Shown piece after piece: positions 11,460-23,530 of a stretch of 64,000 bases of DNA. The DNA is from Symsagittifera roscoffensis. Taxonomy: Eukaryota; Xenacoelomorpha; Acoela; Convolutidae. The translations under genes were made by a program, and so were the position numbers. Each line of letters starts with the position of its first letter. Positions within the stretch are counted from its first letter, which is position 1. The stretch lies in contig NC_087066.1 in the NCBI RefSeq assembly GCF_963678635.1, positions 25,125,536 to 25,189,535 of the forward strand, read 5' to 3'. The notes under the pieces are model-generated. The model was not told the origin of the DNA, did not search any database, and worked only from the letters and a program-made list of their open reading frames with translations.

Positions 11460-11900
11460 TGGAGTAGGTTACTCATAGAATAATTTCAGATAAGGTACAA
11501 TGACTGTTCGTCACGCTATCTTATTTTCGACCGACAGATTCGTGTATTTTCTTAGTCTAATATCAATCTTATTGTTGTTTTTATATTTCCTAGTCTCAAT
11601 AGATCTAGTGTATATTGGTATTTGCGGGTTAGTTATCTGGAAACGTTCTGAAGGAGAACAACTGTCTTCTTGGTTATAATTATTTTGTTCTACTGCTGAA
11701 ACTGAATAGTTTCAGCTTTACAAAAAAACGTAAGTAAAAATTATGGATCCTCATTGACTTGTTAAAGTTATTTTCAAGAGATAGTTTTATCAGGAATATA
11801 ATTGGTTCCATATACTACATATAAACTGGTTCCACCCTTCCGGGGTTTAGAGAGTTTTTAGTTTTCGAATTTTTTAAGGTAGTGATTAGGTGAACATTAC
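11460..11900 (-). repeat. 3' LTR region of copy B
   Basis: Matches the LTR regions of copies A and C. It shows the end block TGGAGTAGGTTACTCATAG (11460-11478), AGATAAGGTAC, CTATCTTATTTTCGACCG and AATAGATCTAGTGTATA. It contains the hairpin at 11695-11716. The block near 11830-11865 (CCGGGGTTTAGAGAG) matches copy A at about 5605. Homology to A fades beyond about 11.9 kb. Confidence 0.7.
11695..11716 (-). promoter_or_regulatory. Hairpin in the LTR of copy B
   Basis: A perfect 9-bp stem, GCTGAAACT / AGTTTCAGC, with a four-base loop. It sits at the same place as the hairpins in copies A and C. Confidence 0.65.
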
Positions 11901-12299
11901 GAAAAGTGGTGACATGTTTTTGGAATTGATAAACATAAAACAATATTGTGGTTTAAAGGCTGGTGTATTTGTGATAAATTTAAAATATGTGTAGGTATAG
12001 GTTTTTTTGGTCTTTAAAATAACTTCATGCGAAAAGTGAATGTTTCTTTCCTTGGGTGTAAGGAAGTGAATTGTGAGTTCAAATAGGCAAAAATTACTAA
12101 AAAATAATGTTTCCTAGGCTTTGGTGTTTGCTAGTGCGCGGGTGATTATATTATCAAACTTTTATTAGTGCTTTCTAAGTTGAATATATATTCTGATCTG
12201 ATGAAAAAATTTTCAGTTAGTTGATCATTAGTGTTGCGATCGTCTTCGTGTGGGGTATCTTTCATGAATAGGTTGACAGCATGATCTGATCGTAGTGAA

Positions 12300-13153
12300 A
12301 GTATGGAAAATCTGTTTGCGTGGTGCTATAAATCTATTTAGGGTTTGGTTCAAGCCGATGGTAGTGAACTGATTCTCGTTAAGTGTGGTGGTTAATTGAT
12401 GAATGAAAGAGTGACAGAGTTCGTTATCTTGCGGGAACTAGCACATTTTCATCAACGAAGAAGTTCAGTTGGTTTATTTTGTTAGTTGCACAGTATGTAT
12501 ATTGGGAGAAAATGGTAAATTGTGGATTAAAAAGTCTGGGGTGTTAATGTGTTGCGGGTGATGGGAATATAGTCGGGATGAACGTGGACGCCTACTAAAA
12601 AATTGAGGTGGAGTTTTGGGTTGCTTCCGTTTAAAATCTCGGTGTGCTCTTTTAGGTGCAATATGAACTGGATGAGTTGAGGGTTCGGATGTTTAGGCTA
12701 AATGAGTTAGTTGATAAATTGTTTTGCGTTATTTGTGTCATGAAGGTGTTGTTGTTGAGCTATTAAATTGTATTATTCATGCTCTAGTTGTTTGTCGGTC
12801 ATTGGGCTGGTTGATTGCTTGACATTGGGTAAAGGATAGGGGTAGCGTCAGTGAGAGGTTTCATCGGGAAGTTGGGAAGCAATGAGATGAAAAGGTGGTT
12901 GGAAAAAAAGTTGTAGGGCTGGGTTCGGAGTGAAATAAATCATCAGGGTTTTCTATATCAGATTTATTAAAGTTAGATATGGTGTTAAAAACTGTTTGGG
13001 TTGAATCGACTGAATCCATGCATGGTGAGTTAGAATAAAAAATGGGAAAAGGGAAGAGGTGAGCTCTGAGAAGCAAATGCGAGAGGAATGGCGTTGGAAT
13101 ATATATGCTGGATAGGAGAGGGAATGAGTGAGAGATCCAATCTGTCGGCTCAC
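12300..13153 (-). pseudogene. ORF4 of copy B
   Basis: The frame at 12861-13076 carries MDSVDSTQTVFNTISNFNKS, nearly the same as copy A (MDSDDSTQTV) and copy C (MDSDDTSTNTV). It lies between ORF3 and the LTR as in the other copies. Downstream, homology to the copy C tail continues in broken pieces to about 12.3 kb. I see no known domain. The protein is rich in Ser, Asn, Pro and Phe. An overlapping frame (12953-13153) is open over the same DNA. The function is unknown; an accessory or C-terminal polyprotein product of the element is the simplest reading. Confidence 0.5.
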
Positions 13154-13599
13154 CGTGAGCTAAAAAGACGATTGTTTCGCGAACAGAAATTTATTGTGTG
13201 TGGTTGTTCTACAATTTGTTCGTATGTGTCGTCAAAATTTGGTTGATGGAATGTTATTTGAGATATTGGACTTCGTGGGAAGTAACTACCTTGAGAGGTT
13301 TGTTCAGTGATTGCTTGTGTGTTTATCTATAATTTTGTGGAACTAAGGATAAAGGGTGACTTTTTTGTAGACTTTGTATATTTGGCGGACCTGTGGGTGT
13401 TGAGTTTGTATTGTTTTGTGAAGTGTCGAAAGTGTTCGGTTTGTAGCTAGCTTTTTATTATACTCGCTAATTTGCTAATTTGAGGTGGAAAATATTCCAC
13501 AAAACCTTGCAAAATAAATAGGTTCTACACTTGCTTGTCTCTTAATTTGTGTGTTTATTGCATGTGTGTAATAGATTGCATTGAGTAGTGAAAAGAGAA

Positions 13600-16300
13600 A
13601 ACCAATGAAATTAAGCATTGCGCATATTGTAGTCATTCTTTCCAATATAAAGTAGGGCCATCCTAGAAAAGGTAGGCGTTCGTTTTCATAGTAACAAAAT
13701 TAAAAAGAACAATTAGTGAGATATCTTGCGGATGCTTTTTTTTCATCGTTAAGATATAATAAATCTTTAATATCTTAAGAGTATCTGCTATAGTCTTGTT
13801 AATAAATATCTGAGAAGCCTGCTGTTTCAGCTAATTTTCGTAAGTTTTGATGAATTGACTGTCCTTGTATTGTATTCATTTTAGAGAAGAGTTATTGAAA
13901 CTCTTGTATTCAAATTTAGAGTATGTCGGAATTGGAGTATTACCAATTGACTACAAATCCATCTAAGCGATTGCGCGTATATTCACCTGTAAATGTTTTT
14001 TTTCAAAAGTGACATCAGTTTAGAATATTGGTAAGAAGTTAATAGTTATCTTCGTTTGGAATAAATTGTGCAACATTGTGGCTTTTTTCAAATCAAGAAG
14101 GGACAGCTGCATTCCAAAAATATGTGCATCGTGACAGTGTATCTACAAAATCTACTTCGTTTTTTTAAAATATAGGGATTCGTTGGTAGCATTTTTTGTC
14201 TTCAAAAACAATATGTGGTGAAATTTTTTAGTGCAAGTCTAATACCAAAGATTGTTTTTTTCAATGGACAATGAAGTTAGAGCGGTTGCCTGGCATTAAA
14301 TATATTGCGTAGGGTATTTTCAGTACTGCTAAAGCGAGTGATTGTAGTATTTTGTTCGTTCGAGTTTACATAGATGATGAAGATTTTCTAATTCACAGAT
14401 TGACAATTCTTGATAAGTTCTACTGATTGTGTATACCAATTTCATATTAAGATGTAAATCATAGTGAATTGCATCAAAATAGGTGTTGATCATTTGCAAA
14501 AATTCTTGTAGTCGGGTACTATCGTTATCTTCTGGGTGAATTTTTCCAACAAAAAAAAATCATTTTTTCTTGGTAGCTTGAGTGTCCGCTTACAATAGAT
14601 GGAATACTGATTCCGATGTGTGAATTCCCGTTTTCATCATTTACGTCGTATGCTCAACGTCCGTGCGCGCCAGTATAGGAGAATTTATCATCTAATTTAA
14701 AATGACCATGACATCGTTCAAGTTCTGCTTGTTTAGCAGAGTCTGTAAAAACCTGAAAACAGTTGATTTACGGTTGTTGCTTTTATTTGTGACAAGATTT
14801 ATACGTTGTAATTTATTTTTGCAATCTTGAGGATTGAGATGTAGAAGTCTTTCAATAATACTTTGATAAGAAGATTTATGGTCGCGTCTGTTTAATTTTG
14901 CTGTTTGAAACTTGTGAACAACGTACTTTCTTTTTTGAAATGTTGCTAAAAACTGATATCGTGTTAGAGTGGTTATTCAATGTCTTGTGGTTCCGATTCG
15001 CCTTGTGTTACTTGATGAATAGCGTATTTATGTTGTTTTTTTGTTGATTTTCTTCACAATCCGAAAATGTGACAAGGAGGTCTTGTAGTCTTGTTCTGTG
15101 GGGAGGGTTTTTGGCGAGGTATGGGTTCTGAAAATACAAAAAGGAAAAGGGGTTTTGTTAGAAACAATATCAAAAGATACATGTGTATAATAATCTTCAA
15201 AAGAAATTATCAAATTTTACTAGCTTATTAGCTTTCTTGTGTCTCGATTGTACTGGTAGCTAAGTTCTATGGTGATAAATGGAGGGGGTAAGGGTTGAGC
15301 TATTATATTTGGTGGAGAAAGTAATAATGGACGATGCACCAAATCAATTATTTTATGGTGGTTTTGAATTTAAACGTTTAATTTTGTTGGCTAAGGATTT
15401 GGATGTTATGTTCTTGTATGTCTTATGAATATCGTGTCTGCATTGTAGTTTGTTAAGTGTCCAATTACGTAGTCGATTAGTATCGATTTGTTGGCCAAAA
15501 AGTGGAGGAGGTGCTAAAAAAGTGTTCCAATCTAATGGTAAAAGTATACTTGTACCTTGAAGTTCACGATATCTGTCGTCTAGCGGATTATGAGAAAGGT
15601 AGTTGTTGGTGTTTGACCTGTTGCTGATTGTGTTCATGGAAGTGAAGGATTTTCTGGCAATGATAAAGAGGTGTATGTGGGTTCATTTATCAAGTTGGGT
15701 TCATCTTGGGCAAATGTTTGTGTCATCCAATGTGGGAATCTATGCGGGGAAGTGGAGAGATTAAAAGGGTTATCACGAAATTTCTTAGAGGATGGTGTTG
15801 ATACTAAATAGTCTGATGGAAAATTTGGGATTTGGGTGTGTTAATGGGAAGTTGTTAAAAGTGATGGAGGGGTCCTTTCTATTGTGTTGCTAGAAAAATC
15901 TGAAAGAGCCGATGATAGTTATGAGGGTGTAAAGTGAGTAAATTATGTAAAGTGAGTAGGTATGAGGAGATTTTGGTGGAAGAAAGGCTGGGTATTTAGG
16001 TGTTAGCTTTCTAATTCTTGTTTTTATTTGTAGGATGATTAGGGAATATTTAGAGGTAAAACGGTGTTAGACTAAGTGATCATGTCGAATTTTATTCTTA
16101 GGCTCATTCAATATTTTTCTCTGGGGTAAAAACGCGGTATAAGTTGAGACAGTATTGTTAATTTTCGTGCTGATTGATAGAAAAGGGTTGCAACTTTGAT
16201 ATGATATTTGTTTAGCTTGCCAAAAAATAGAAGGGTAGTGCCTATGTTTAACCTGGAGGTCTTCAAGTCAGAGTTTCAGATCTAGTTCAAATTGGAGATA
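13600..16300 (-). pseudogene. ORF3 (envelope-position ORF) of copy B
   Basis: Pieces in three frames line up in order with copy C. A block containing LPLDWNTFLAPPPLFGQQID lies within 15353-15637; copy C has LRLDWNTFVAP. A middle block lies at about 14.4-14.9 kb and an end block near 13.62-13.69 kb. The gene follows integrase and precedes ORF4, the place where env-like genes sit in Ty3/gypsy relatives that have one. Many stops and shifts are present. Whether it is a membrane glycoprotein is inferred from position and from the hydrophobic N-terminus in copy C. I see no furin site or fusion peptide I could defend. Confidence 0.55.
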
Positions 16301-16649
16301 TATAGCCTGATAATAGTGGTAGAGTTTAAAGAGATATACGATGATTGAAAATCAGTTTGGTTGATTGATTTTGAAATAATTTTCACAGGGAGACTGATTG
16401 GTTGTAGATAAAAATTACTGTAAACGCTTTAATAAAAATGTATTTATGTTGTTTCATTCATCATGCGGGTCTCTGAAATTCTACTTTTTTTTAGTATTTT
16501 AGATTGTGGAATAAAGAATTTATAGTTTTTTTTTGCAAGATTTCCAAGACGAGATGTTTGACCTTGGTCTGATTTTTCTTTAGTTTCGCGCATGAAAATT
16601 TGTTCTTTTAACTTAGGGTAGGGTCTTTTTTTTGATTTATTTGTTTTGG

Positions 16650-18000
16650 ATATATCATGATGAGATACATCTGACAGTTGTATGCTCTTTTGGGCATGCT
16701 CTTTCGGATAGTGTGGTAAAAGATTGTTTCTATGTTGTATTATTTATTTATTTCATGATCTTTATGTTCATTTGTGACATCTGTAGGATTTTTGATTATT
16801 TGAAAGAGTCTTTTTCGAAAAGGTTGTAATTTTTTCGAGATTCATTTTGAGTGAGAAAATTTGGGATTAAAAAAATGTTCCTACTTCTAGGTTTGATGCT
16901 GGTGTAAAACGTGAAATTTTTTGAGGTTGAATGTTTTGTCTTTGTAACAATTTCTTTGCAATTTTTTGATAAATTTCTTTATATTTTTATCTCGGTTTAA
17001 AATCTATCCTGTATGTGTACCAGAGGCTAATTTTAAGATTTGTAGTTGGTGAAAATGATCTTCGTCATGAGCGTGTACAACAAAGTGAATCTTTGTTGGG
17101 TTGACAATATTCTTGTGGGGTTCTTGAGGAGTTTGTTGTGAACATGGTTTACGTTGTTTTTGTTTGAAAACCGTTCCATATGGTGATAGTCCAAGATTTG
17201 TTGTCATTTGGGAATTACATGCTAATGGGAACAATTTTACGTCTGTTGACCATTCGGTGTATTTTTAATCATATCCGTTTATAATACATCGGAGGTACTC
17301 TTGTAGTGAACGGTTCATGCCTTCAACTAGCCTATTTTTCCATGGGGCAAGGGATGTTCTAGGTTTATGTTTTGTAATATAGAGGTGTTATGTTGTTATG
17401 ATTTCAATATTGATGAATTCTGTTCCATTGTCTCTGACAAAGATTTCTGGTAGTCCAAATTTAGCTATCCACTGTTCGTAAAATGTTGTGTATGCATAAA
17501 AAGCGTTGCAATGAAGTACAGAATTGAGTGCTACATAATGCGATAAGGCATCAACTGTTTCCATGATATACGAGTTTCTTTATTCTGAGGAGGGTAATAA
17601 AGGGCCTTTGGTATCAAATTAAATTCTGTGATTGAAGTATAGACTTTGTCCTTTAAAGTCCTGTTTTTTCGCTAACTATTTTTGATGAGGAAAAGTTTTT
17701 TATAATTGACATAATATGAAATCAATGCTTAAATTTTTATCCAAATTGGTGCATTTGGTAAGTAAAAGTTTCGGGTGAACTTTGAGTATGTCATTTCTGA
17801 ACCTGCATGTCCGTTTGTATCTAAGAAGTGTGAATTATGAAATGCAATAAGTATTAAGCTTAATGGGAGGCAGGGTTTTTTTTATTTCGGGACTGTAATA
17901 CTTTAAGAGATCAGTATTGTCTTTGATCGTCGTACTATTTTCGGAAAATTGAAGCAAGGTTATAATTCCTAAAATTGTGATTTCGCCTTTGAATAACTTT
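16650..18000 (-). pseudogene. int: Integrase of copy B with DX60DX35E triad, interrupted by stops
   Basis: The catalytic core is readable. The first Asp is at 17613-17615 in FDTKGP. The second is at 17430-17432 in VRDNGTEF. The Glu is at 17322-17324 in LVEGMNRSLQEYLR. All three are in one frame, spaced D-X60-D-X35-E, the retroviral/Ty3 integrase spacing. Between them, FYEQWIAKFGLPEI is typical of the family. Downstream come LGLSPYGTVFKQKQRKP (17004-17234) and a C-terminal region (about 16.7-16.9 kb; KKLQPFRK). There is at least one stop inside the core, just after the second Asp, and more around it. An active enzyme would join element DNA into the host genome; this copy cannot make it full length. 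Confidence 0.88.
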
Positions 18001-18289
18001 GTTTCAAATTTGTGCCAAAATACAAGTTGTTTCATGACAGGATCAATTTTTTAGTATTTTTGTAATGATTGAAGTTTCATTGTTTCGGTGTTTGAAAGAA
18101 AAATATTTCGAAAATACATTTTTGAGAGAGGTATGTTATCAAGGGGTCTTGTAACTTCAATATCTTTTTTAATGTACATTTTTTATTCAAATCGGAAGGC
18201 TTGGTATTTTAATAATGTCTGTTAAGTTTTCAGTTTCTAATAATGGAACAAACTATTTCGGTGTGTTTCTTGTTTAGATATCTTTTCTT

Positions 18290-19123
18290 GTGTATTGTTT
18301 TTTATCCAAGATGAGTACGGGTTTGGTTTAAATGTATTTTTTTAGTAAGTCTACTTCAAAGTGGTTGTTTTAAAAATCAAGCTAAAAGGGAAAATGTTCT
18401 CACGTGTTTATTTGCGTATCATCATGGTCAGTTTTCACTGCGTATTTACATTCTAAACGTGTTGTTGTTTCGTCTTTTGCTAGAAAGAATTTTATATTTT
18501 GTGGTACCGGTTGATTTTCTTGTTACTAGTTCAGGTGGTGTGTTTCGTTTGACTAAGAGTATCCGAGAAAGCAAGGTTTTTCCTTCTGTCCAAATTATAT
18601 GTAGGTCGAGAAGTTTCATCAGAATAAGTTGAAATCTATAAGCTCTATGGTTTGGATTTGGTTTTGTTTAAGTGGGACAATTATTGGCTTATGGTCTATT
18701 AGAAGAAATGTTGGATGTTTTGATCCAAGGATTAAGATTTCTTATTCTGTTAGGGTATATTTTATTGCTGTATATTCTCTCATAAGAGTAGCATGGCTGC
18801 TTGTGTAAAAAGTCTTCAAATTGTTGATATGAAGTTCAATTTATTTGTACCTTGAAATGACTGTAAAAATGCTGCGCCGATTCCAAAGTTGCATGCGTCG
18901 TACATAGCGTAGAATGGTTAATCTGGGTCTGGCAATAGGTTTGAGATTTGTCATGTTTGGAGAATTTTGTTTCGTCAAAGCGTTTTTGATGTTCTAATAA
19001 CCATTCAAAATAATTTTGTTGACGGACAATATTATCAATTGGTCGTAGATGTAATTGCTTTCTACAAAGGTATCTACTCAAGAAGTTTGAAATTCCAAGA
19101 AATTTTATTTCAAAAGTTTATTT
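18290..19123 (-). pseudogene. pol: RT connection and RNase H of copy B
   Basis: From 19123 leftward the frame reads EIKFLGISNFLSRYL, then YFEWLLEHQKRFDETK (18836-19081), the end of the RT thumb and the tether. RNase H follows with LMREYTAIKYTLTE (about 18.72-18.80 kb) and LLIDHKPII (about 18.69 kb), blocks that carry the conserved acidic residues in Ty3 RNase H. Several stops interrupt it. The RT palm, including the YLDD box present in copy A, is missing. The upstream side of the junction is the linker that precedes protease (TSLIEPKSKNKSNHQTLK), so a large deletion joined the two. Confidence 0.8.
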
Positions 19124-22100
19124 CAAGGTCTGGTGATTGGATTTGTTTTTGCTTTTCGGCTCTATAAGAGAAGTGGGACAAATTTTTTAATTTGATGGTA
19201 ATTTTTCATTGTTGTAACCTCGTATATGTTGTTCATATTTAAGATGGCTGCAACTATGTTTGAGTGCTAATTCGTTGTGTCTAGTTTATTATCTAGTTGT
19301 TGGGGGTTAGAACTAATAAACTCATATTGGTAATAATTTGATTCAGTTGGAGATTTCATATTCGTTTTATATTCGCACGACTGTTAATGTGTTAATGTGT
19401 TTGAGCATGTTAATAATAATTGTGTTCATCGTATCACTTTCGTCATCTGTGGTTTCACAGTGTAAATGATTCAACTGCAGTTCTGAAGTTTTATTTTTGT
19501 TGATATCTGGAGGGTCTGAGTTTGTTTCATCTGTAGATTGTACTTGATTATTTTCTCTTCGATGTTTTGGTAAACTGCTTTTATAGTTTTGATTTTAAGC
19601 GCTTGAAAACTTGATGTGGTGATTAAGAATAGTTTTTTGATCTATTTTGGTTGTTGTTGTTTTTGTTTCTGGAGTTATCATGGGATCTACCATTACAATT
19701 TTTATAATATTGTCTATGTGTGGAGTACTTTTGAGATGTATAATTCGAGTAAATTCCGTTTCGATTATTTGAATTGTTTCGATTTCGATTGTTACATGAG
19801 TTTTTATTTTGGTTTTGCAGAATTCCAACAATTTTGTGTTTTTGTCTGTTAAATGGAATACTTGCTTAACGGGTTTGTGTAAAAATTTGTTTTGTTCCAA
19901 TGTTCGAGTTTGAATGAAAATAATTTGAATTTAATTTGGACCTTCTGCAGTGGCTAATTTACACGAAGTTTTAGAAGTGGAAAATTTGTTGGATGTAAAG
20001 TTCGAATTTCTTTCCATGTAGAGTTATTAATACTGGTTGGTTCTGCGCCAAAATCGATTAAAAAATCCTTTTCAACATCTGGTGAATAAAGATTTTTTGC
20101 TTTTCGGGCTTCATAAGAGAAGTGGAATAAATTTTATTTTGATGGTGATATGTTTGTTATTGTATTTTGGTATATGTTGTTCATATTTGAGCTGGCTGCA
20201 ATTTTATTTGAGTCGTGTTTTGCTGTGTCTATATAATTATCTAGTTCTTGGGGGTTTGGTGTTTCATATTCGTTTTTTACTTTGGGCATGTTAATATTAA
20301 TTGTGTTTGTCGTATAAATTTCGTCATCTGTGGTTTCACAGTGGTGATTGAACTGCAGTTTTGAAGTTTTCGTATTGTCGATATCTGGAGGGTCTGAGTT
20401 TTTTGATCTTTAGATTGTACTTGATTATTTTGTCTTTGATATTTTGGTTCACTGCTTTTTTAGTTTTGATTATGTGCGTTTGAAAATTGAGAATTTTTTA
20501 ATGCGGTTTTTTGATCTATTTTGGTTTTTGTTGTTTTTGTTTCGATAGTTATCACGGGATCTACCATAAGATTTATTGTAATACGGTCTATGTTTGGAGT
20601 ACTTTTGTGATCTATTATTCAAATAACTTCCGTTTCGATGATTTGAATGTTTCGAAGTCGATTGTTACATCAGTTTCGATTTTGGTTTCGCAAAATTCCA
20701 ACGATTTTGTGTTTTTTGCCTGTTATATGGAATACTTGCTTGAAGGGTTTATGAAAACGTTTTTGTTCCAGTGTTCGAGTTGGAATGAAAATAATTTTAA
20801 TTTAAGTTGGACCTTCTGCAGTGGCTACTTTACTCGAAATTTTGGAAGTGGAAAGTTTGTTGGACGTAAAGTTTGTACTTCATTCCATGCAGAGATATTA
20901 ATACTGGTTGGTTCTGCACCAGAATCGATTAAAAAATCCCTTTCAAGATCTGGTGAATAAAGATTTTTAGCTTTTCCGGCTTCATCAGAGAAGTGGGACA
21001 ATTTTTTTTGATGGTGATATGTTTGTTGTTGTATAATGGTTTATGTGGTTCATTTTTGAGCTGGCTGCAATTATATTTGAGTCTTAATTCCTTGTGTCTA
21101 AGTTATTATCTAGTTCTTGGAGGTTAGAACTAATAAACTCATATTGGTAATAATTTGATTCAGTTGGAGGTTTCATATTCGTTTTATATTCGCACGACTG
21201 TTAATGTGTTAATGTGTTTGAGCATGTTAATAATAATTGTGTTCATCGTATCACTTTCGTCATCTGTGGTTCCACAGTGTATGTGATTTAACTGCAGTTC
21301 TGAAGTTTTCGTATTGTCGATATCTGGAGGGTTTGAGTTTGTTTAATCTGTAGATTGTATTTGATTATTTTGTCTTTGATGTTTTGGTGTACTGCATTTA
21401 TACTTTTTTTATGCGTTTGAAAACTAAGAATCATTTTGATATGGTGATTGAGAATAGTTTTTTGATCTATTTTGGTTCTTGTTGTTTTTTTTTCTAGAGT
21501 TATCACGGGATCTACCATTATAATTATTTTAATATGGTTTATGTTTGAGTACTTTTGTTATCTATTATTCGAATAATTTCCATTTCGATTGTTTGAACTG
21601 TTTCAATTTCGATTGTTACATCAGTTTCAATTTTGGTTTTGCAGGATTTCAACGATTCTGTGCTTTTTGTCTGTTATGTGGATTACTTGCTTATAAGGTT
21701 TATGTAAAAGTTTGTTTTGTTCCAATGTTCGAGACGGAATAAAAACAATTTGATTTTAAGTTGAACTTTCTGCAGTGGCCAATTTACTCGAAGTTTTGAA
21801 AGTGGAAAGTTTGTTGGATGTAAAGTTTGAATTTCGTTCCATATAGAGATATTAATACTGGTTGGTTTTGCGCCAGAATCGATTTAAAAAATCTATTTCA
21901 AGATCTGAAGAAGTATGTTTTTTTTTTACTTTTCGGGCTTTATAAGAGAAGTGGGACAAATTTATCGTTTGATGGTGATATTTTTGTTGATGTATTCTGG
22001 TATATGTTGTTCAGATTTGAGCTGGCTGCAATAATATTTTTGAGTCGTAATTTGTTGTGTCTAGTTTTTTATCTGGTTCTTGAGGATTAGAACAAATAAA

Positions 22101-23530
22101 CTCATTTTTGTGATAATTGGATTCAGTTAGTGTTTCAGATTCCTTTTTTACTTCGAGCATGTTAATAATAATTGTGTTCACCGTATAACTTTCGTCGCCT
22201 GTGGTGTCATAGTGTATGTGATTTAATTGTAGTTCTGAAGTTTCTTTAATATCGATATCTGGAGGGTCTGAGTTTTTTTCATTTGTAGATTGTACTTGAT
22301 TAATTTGTCTTTAATGTTTTGGTGTACTGCTTCAATAGTTTTGAATTTAAGTGTTTGAAAACTGAGAGTTATTTTGACGTGGTGATTGAGAACAGTTTTT
22401 GGATCTATTTTGGTTGTTGTTGTTTTATTTCTAGAGAGGTCACGAGATCTTACATTATAACTATTTTAATATCGTAAATGATTGGAGTTTTTGTGATTTA
22501 TTATTCGAACAATTTCGGTTTCGATCATTTGAATTGTTTCGATTACGATTATTACAACAGTTTCGATTTTGGTTTCGCAGGATTCCAATGATATTGTGTG
22601 TTTGGTCTATTAAATGGAATATTTGCTCAAAGAGCTTATCTAAAAGTTTGTTTTGTTCCATTGTTCGAGTTGGAATAAAAAAATTGAACTTAAGCTGTAC
22701 CTTCTGCAGTGGCTAATTTACCCAAAGTTTTGGAAGGTGAAAGTTTGGGTGTAAAGTTTTAATTTCATTCCATACAAAGATAAAAATATTGTTTGATTCT
22801 GCAACAGAATCGATTAAAAAATTAGTTGATTGAAGTGTTTTGCCTTTCGGGCTTTATAAGAGAAGTGGGACAAATTTTTTCGTTTGATGGTGATATTTTT
22901 TGTCGTTGTATTCTGGTATATACTATCCAGATTTGAGCTGGCTGCAATTATATTTGAGTCGTAATTCGTTGTGTAGGTTATTATCTGGTTCATGGGAGTT
23001 AGAATTATTAAAATCATTGTGGTGATAATTGGATTCAGTTGGTTTTTCATATTCGTTTTCTACTTTGAGCAAGTTAAAACTAAGTGTGTTCACCGTATCA
23101 CTTTTGTAATCTGTGGTTTCACAGTTTAAGTGATTTAACTGTAGTTCTGAAGCTTTCGTTTTGTCGATATCTGGAGGGTCTGAGTTCGGTTCATTTGTAG
23201 ATTGTACTTGATTAATTTGTCCTTGATGTTTTGGTGTACTGCTTTTATAGTTTTGATTTTATGCGTTTGAAAACTGAGAATTACTTTGATGTAGTGATTG
23301 AGAATTTTTTTGATCTATTTTGGTAGTTGTTTTTTTTTGTTTATAGAAAAATCACGGGATTTATCATTAAAATTTTTATATTATGGTCTATGTTTGGAGT
23401 ACTCTTATTCGAATAATTTCGGTTTCCATTGTTTGAATTGTTTCGATTTTGTTTTTTTACAACAGTTTCGATTTTGGTTGTTACAAGAAATTCTTGATTT
23501 ATCAATGAAATAGTACATAGAAATTTGAAC
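19123..23530 (-). pseudogene. Tandem array of nucleocapsid-protease segments, about 5 units
   Basis: A segment of about 870-950 bp is repeated head to tail. A GGATCTACCAT-type marker sits at 19682, 20556, 21507, 22444 and 23356. On the minus strand each unit encodes an Arg/Asn-rich tail (RNQNRN-like) of gag, a linker, and an aspartic protease. The protease active site reads LIDSGAEPTSINIS at about 20.92 kb and is also DSGA at 21.87 kb. It is altered to DFGA at 20.05 kb and DSVA at 22.80 kb. The C-terminal protease block is visible as QIFHLIDQTHNIIGI at 22461-22661, and runs directly into the next Arg/Asn-rich stretch. Each unit has stops. The array most likely arose by recombination within the repetitive Arg/Asn codons. 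Confidence 0.8.

Noticed and set aside
19616-22716. Plus-strand frames rich in Phe, Tyr and Cys, up to 149 codons (20511-20960)
   Set aside because: They are the antisense of the Arg/Asn-rich nucleocapsid and protease repeats of copy B.
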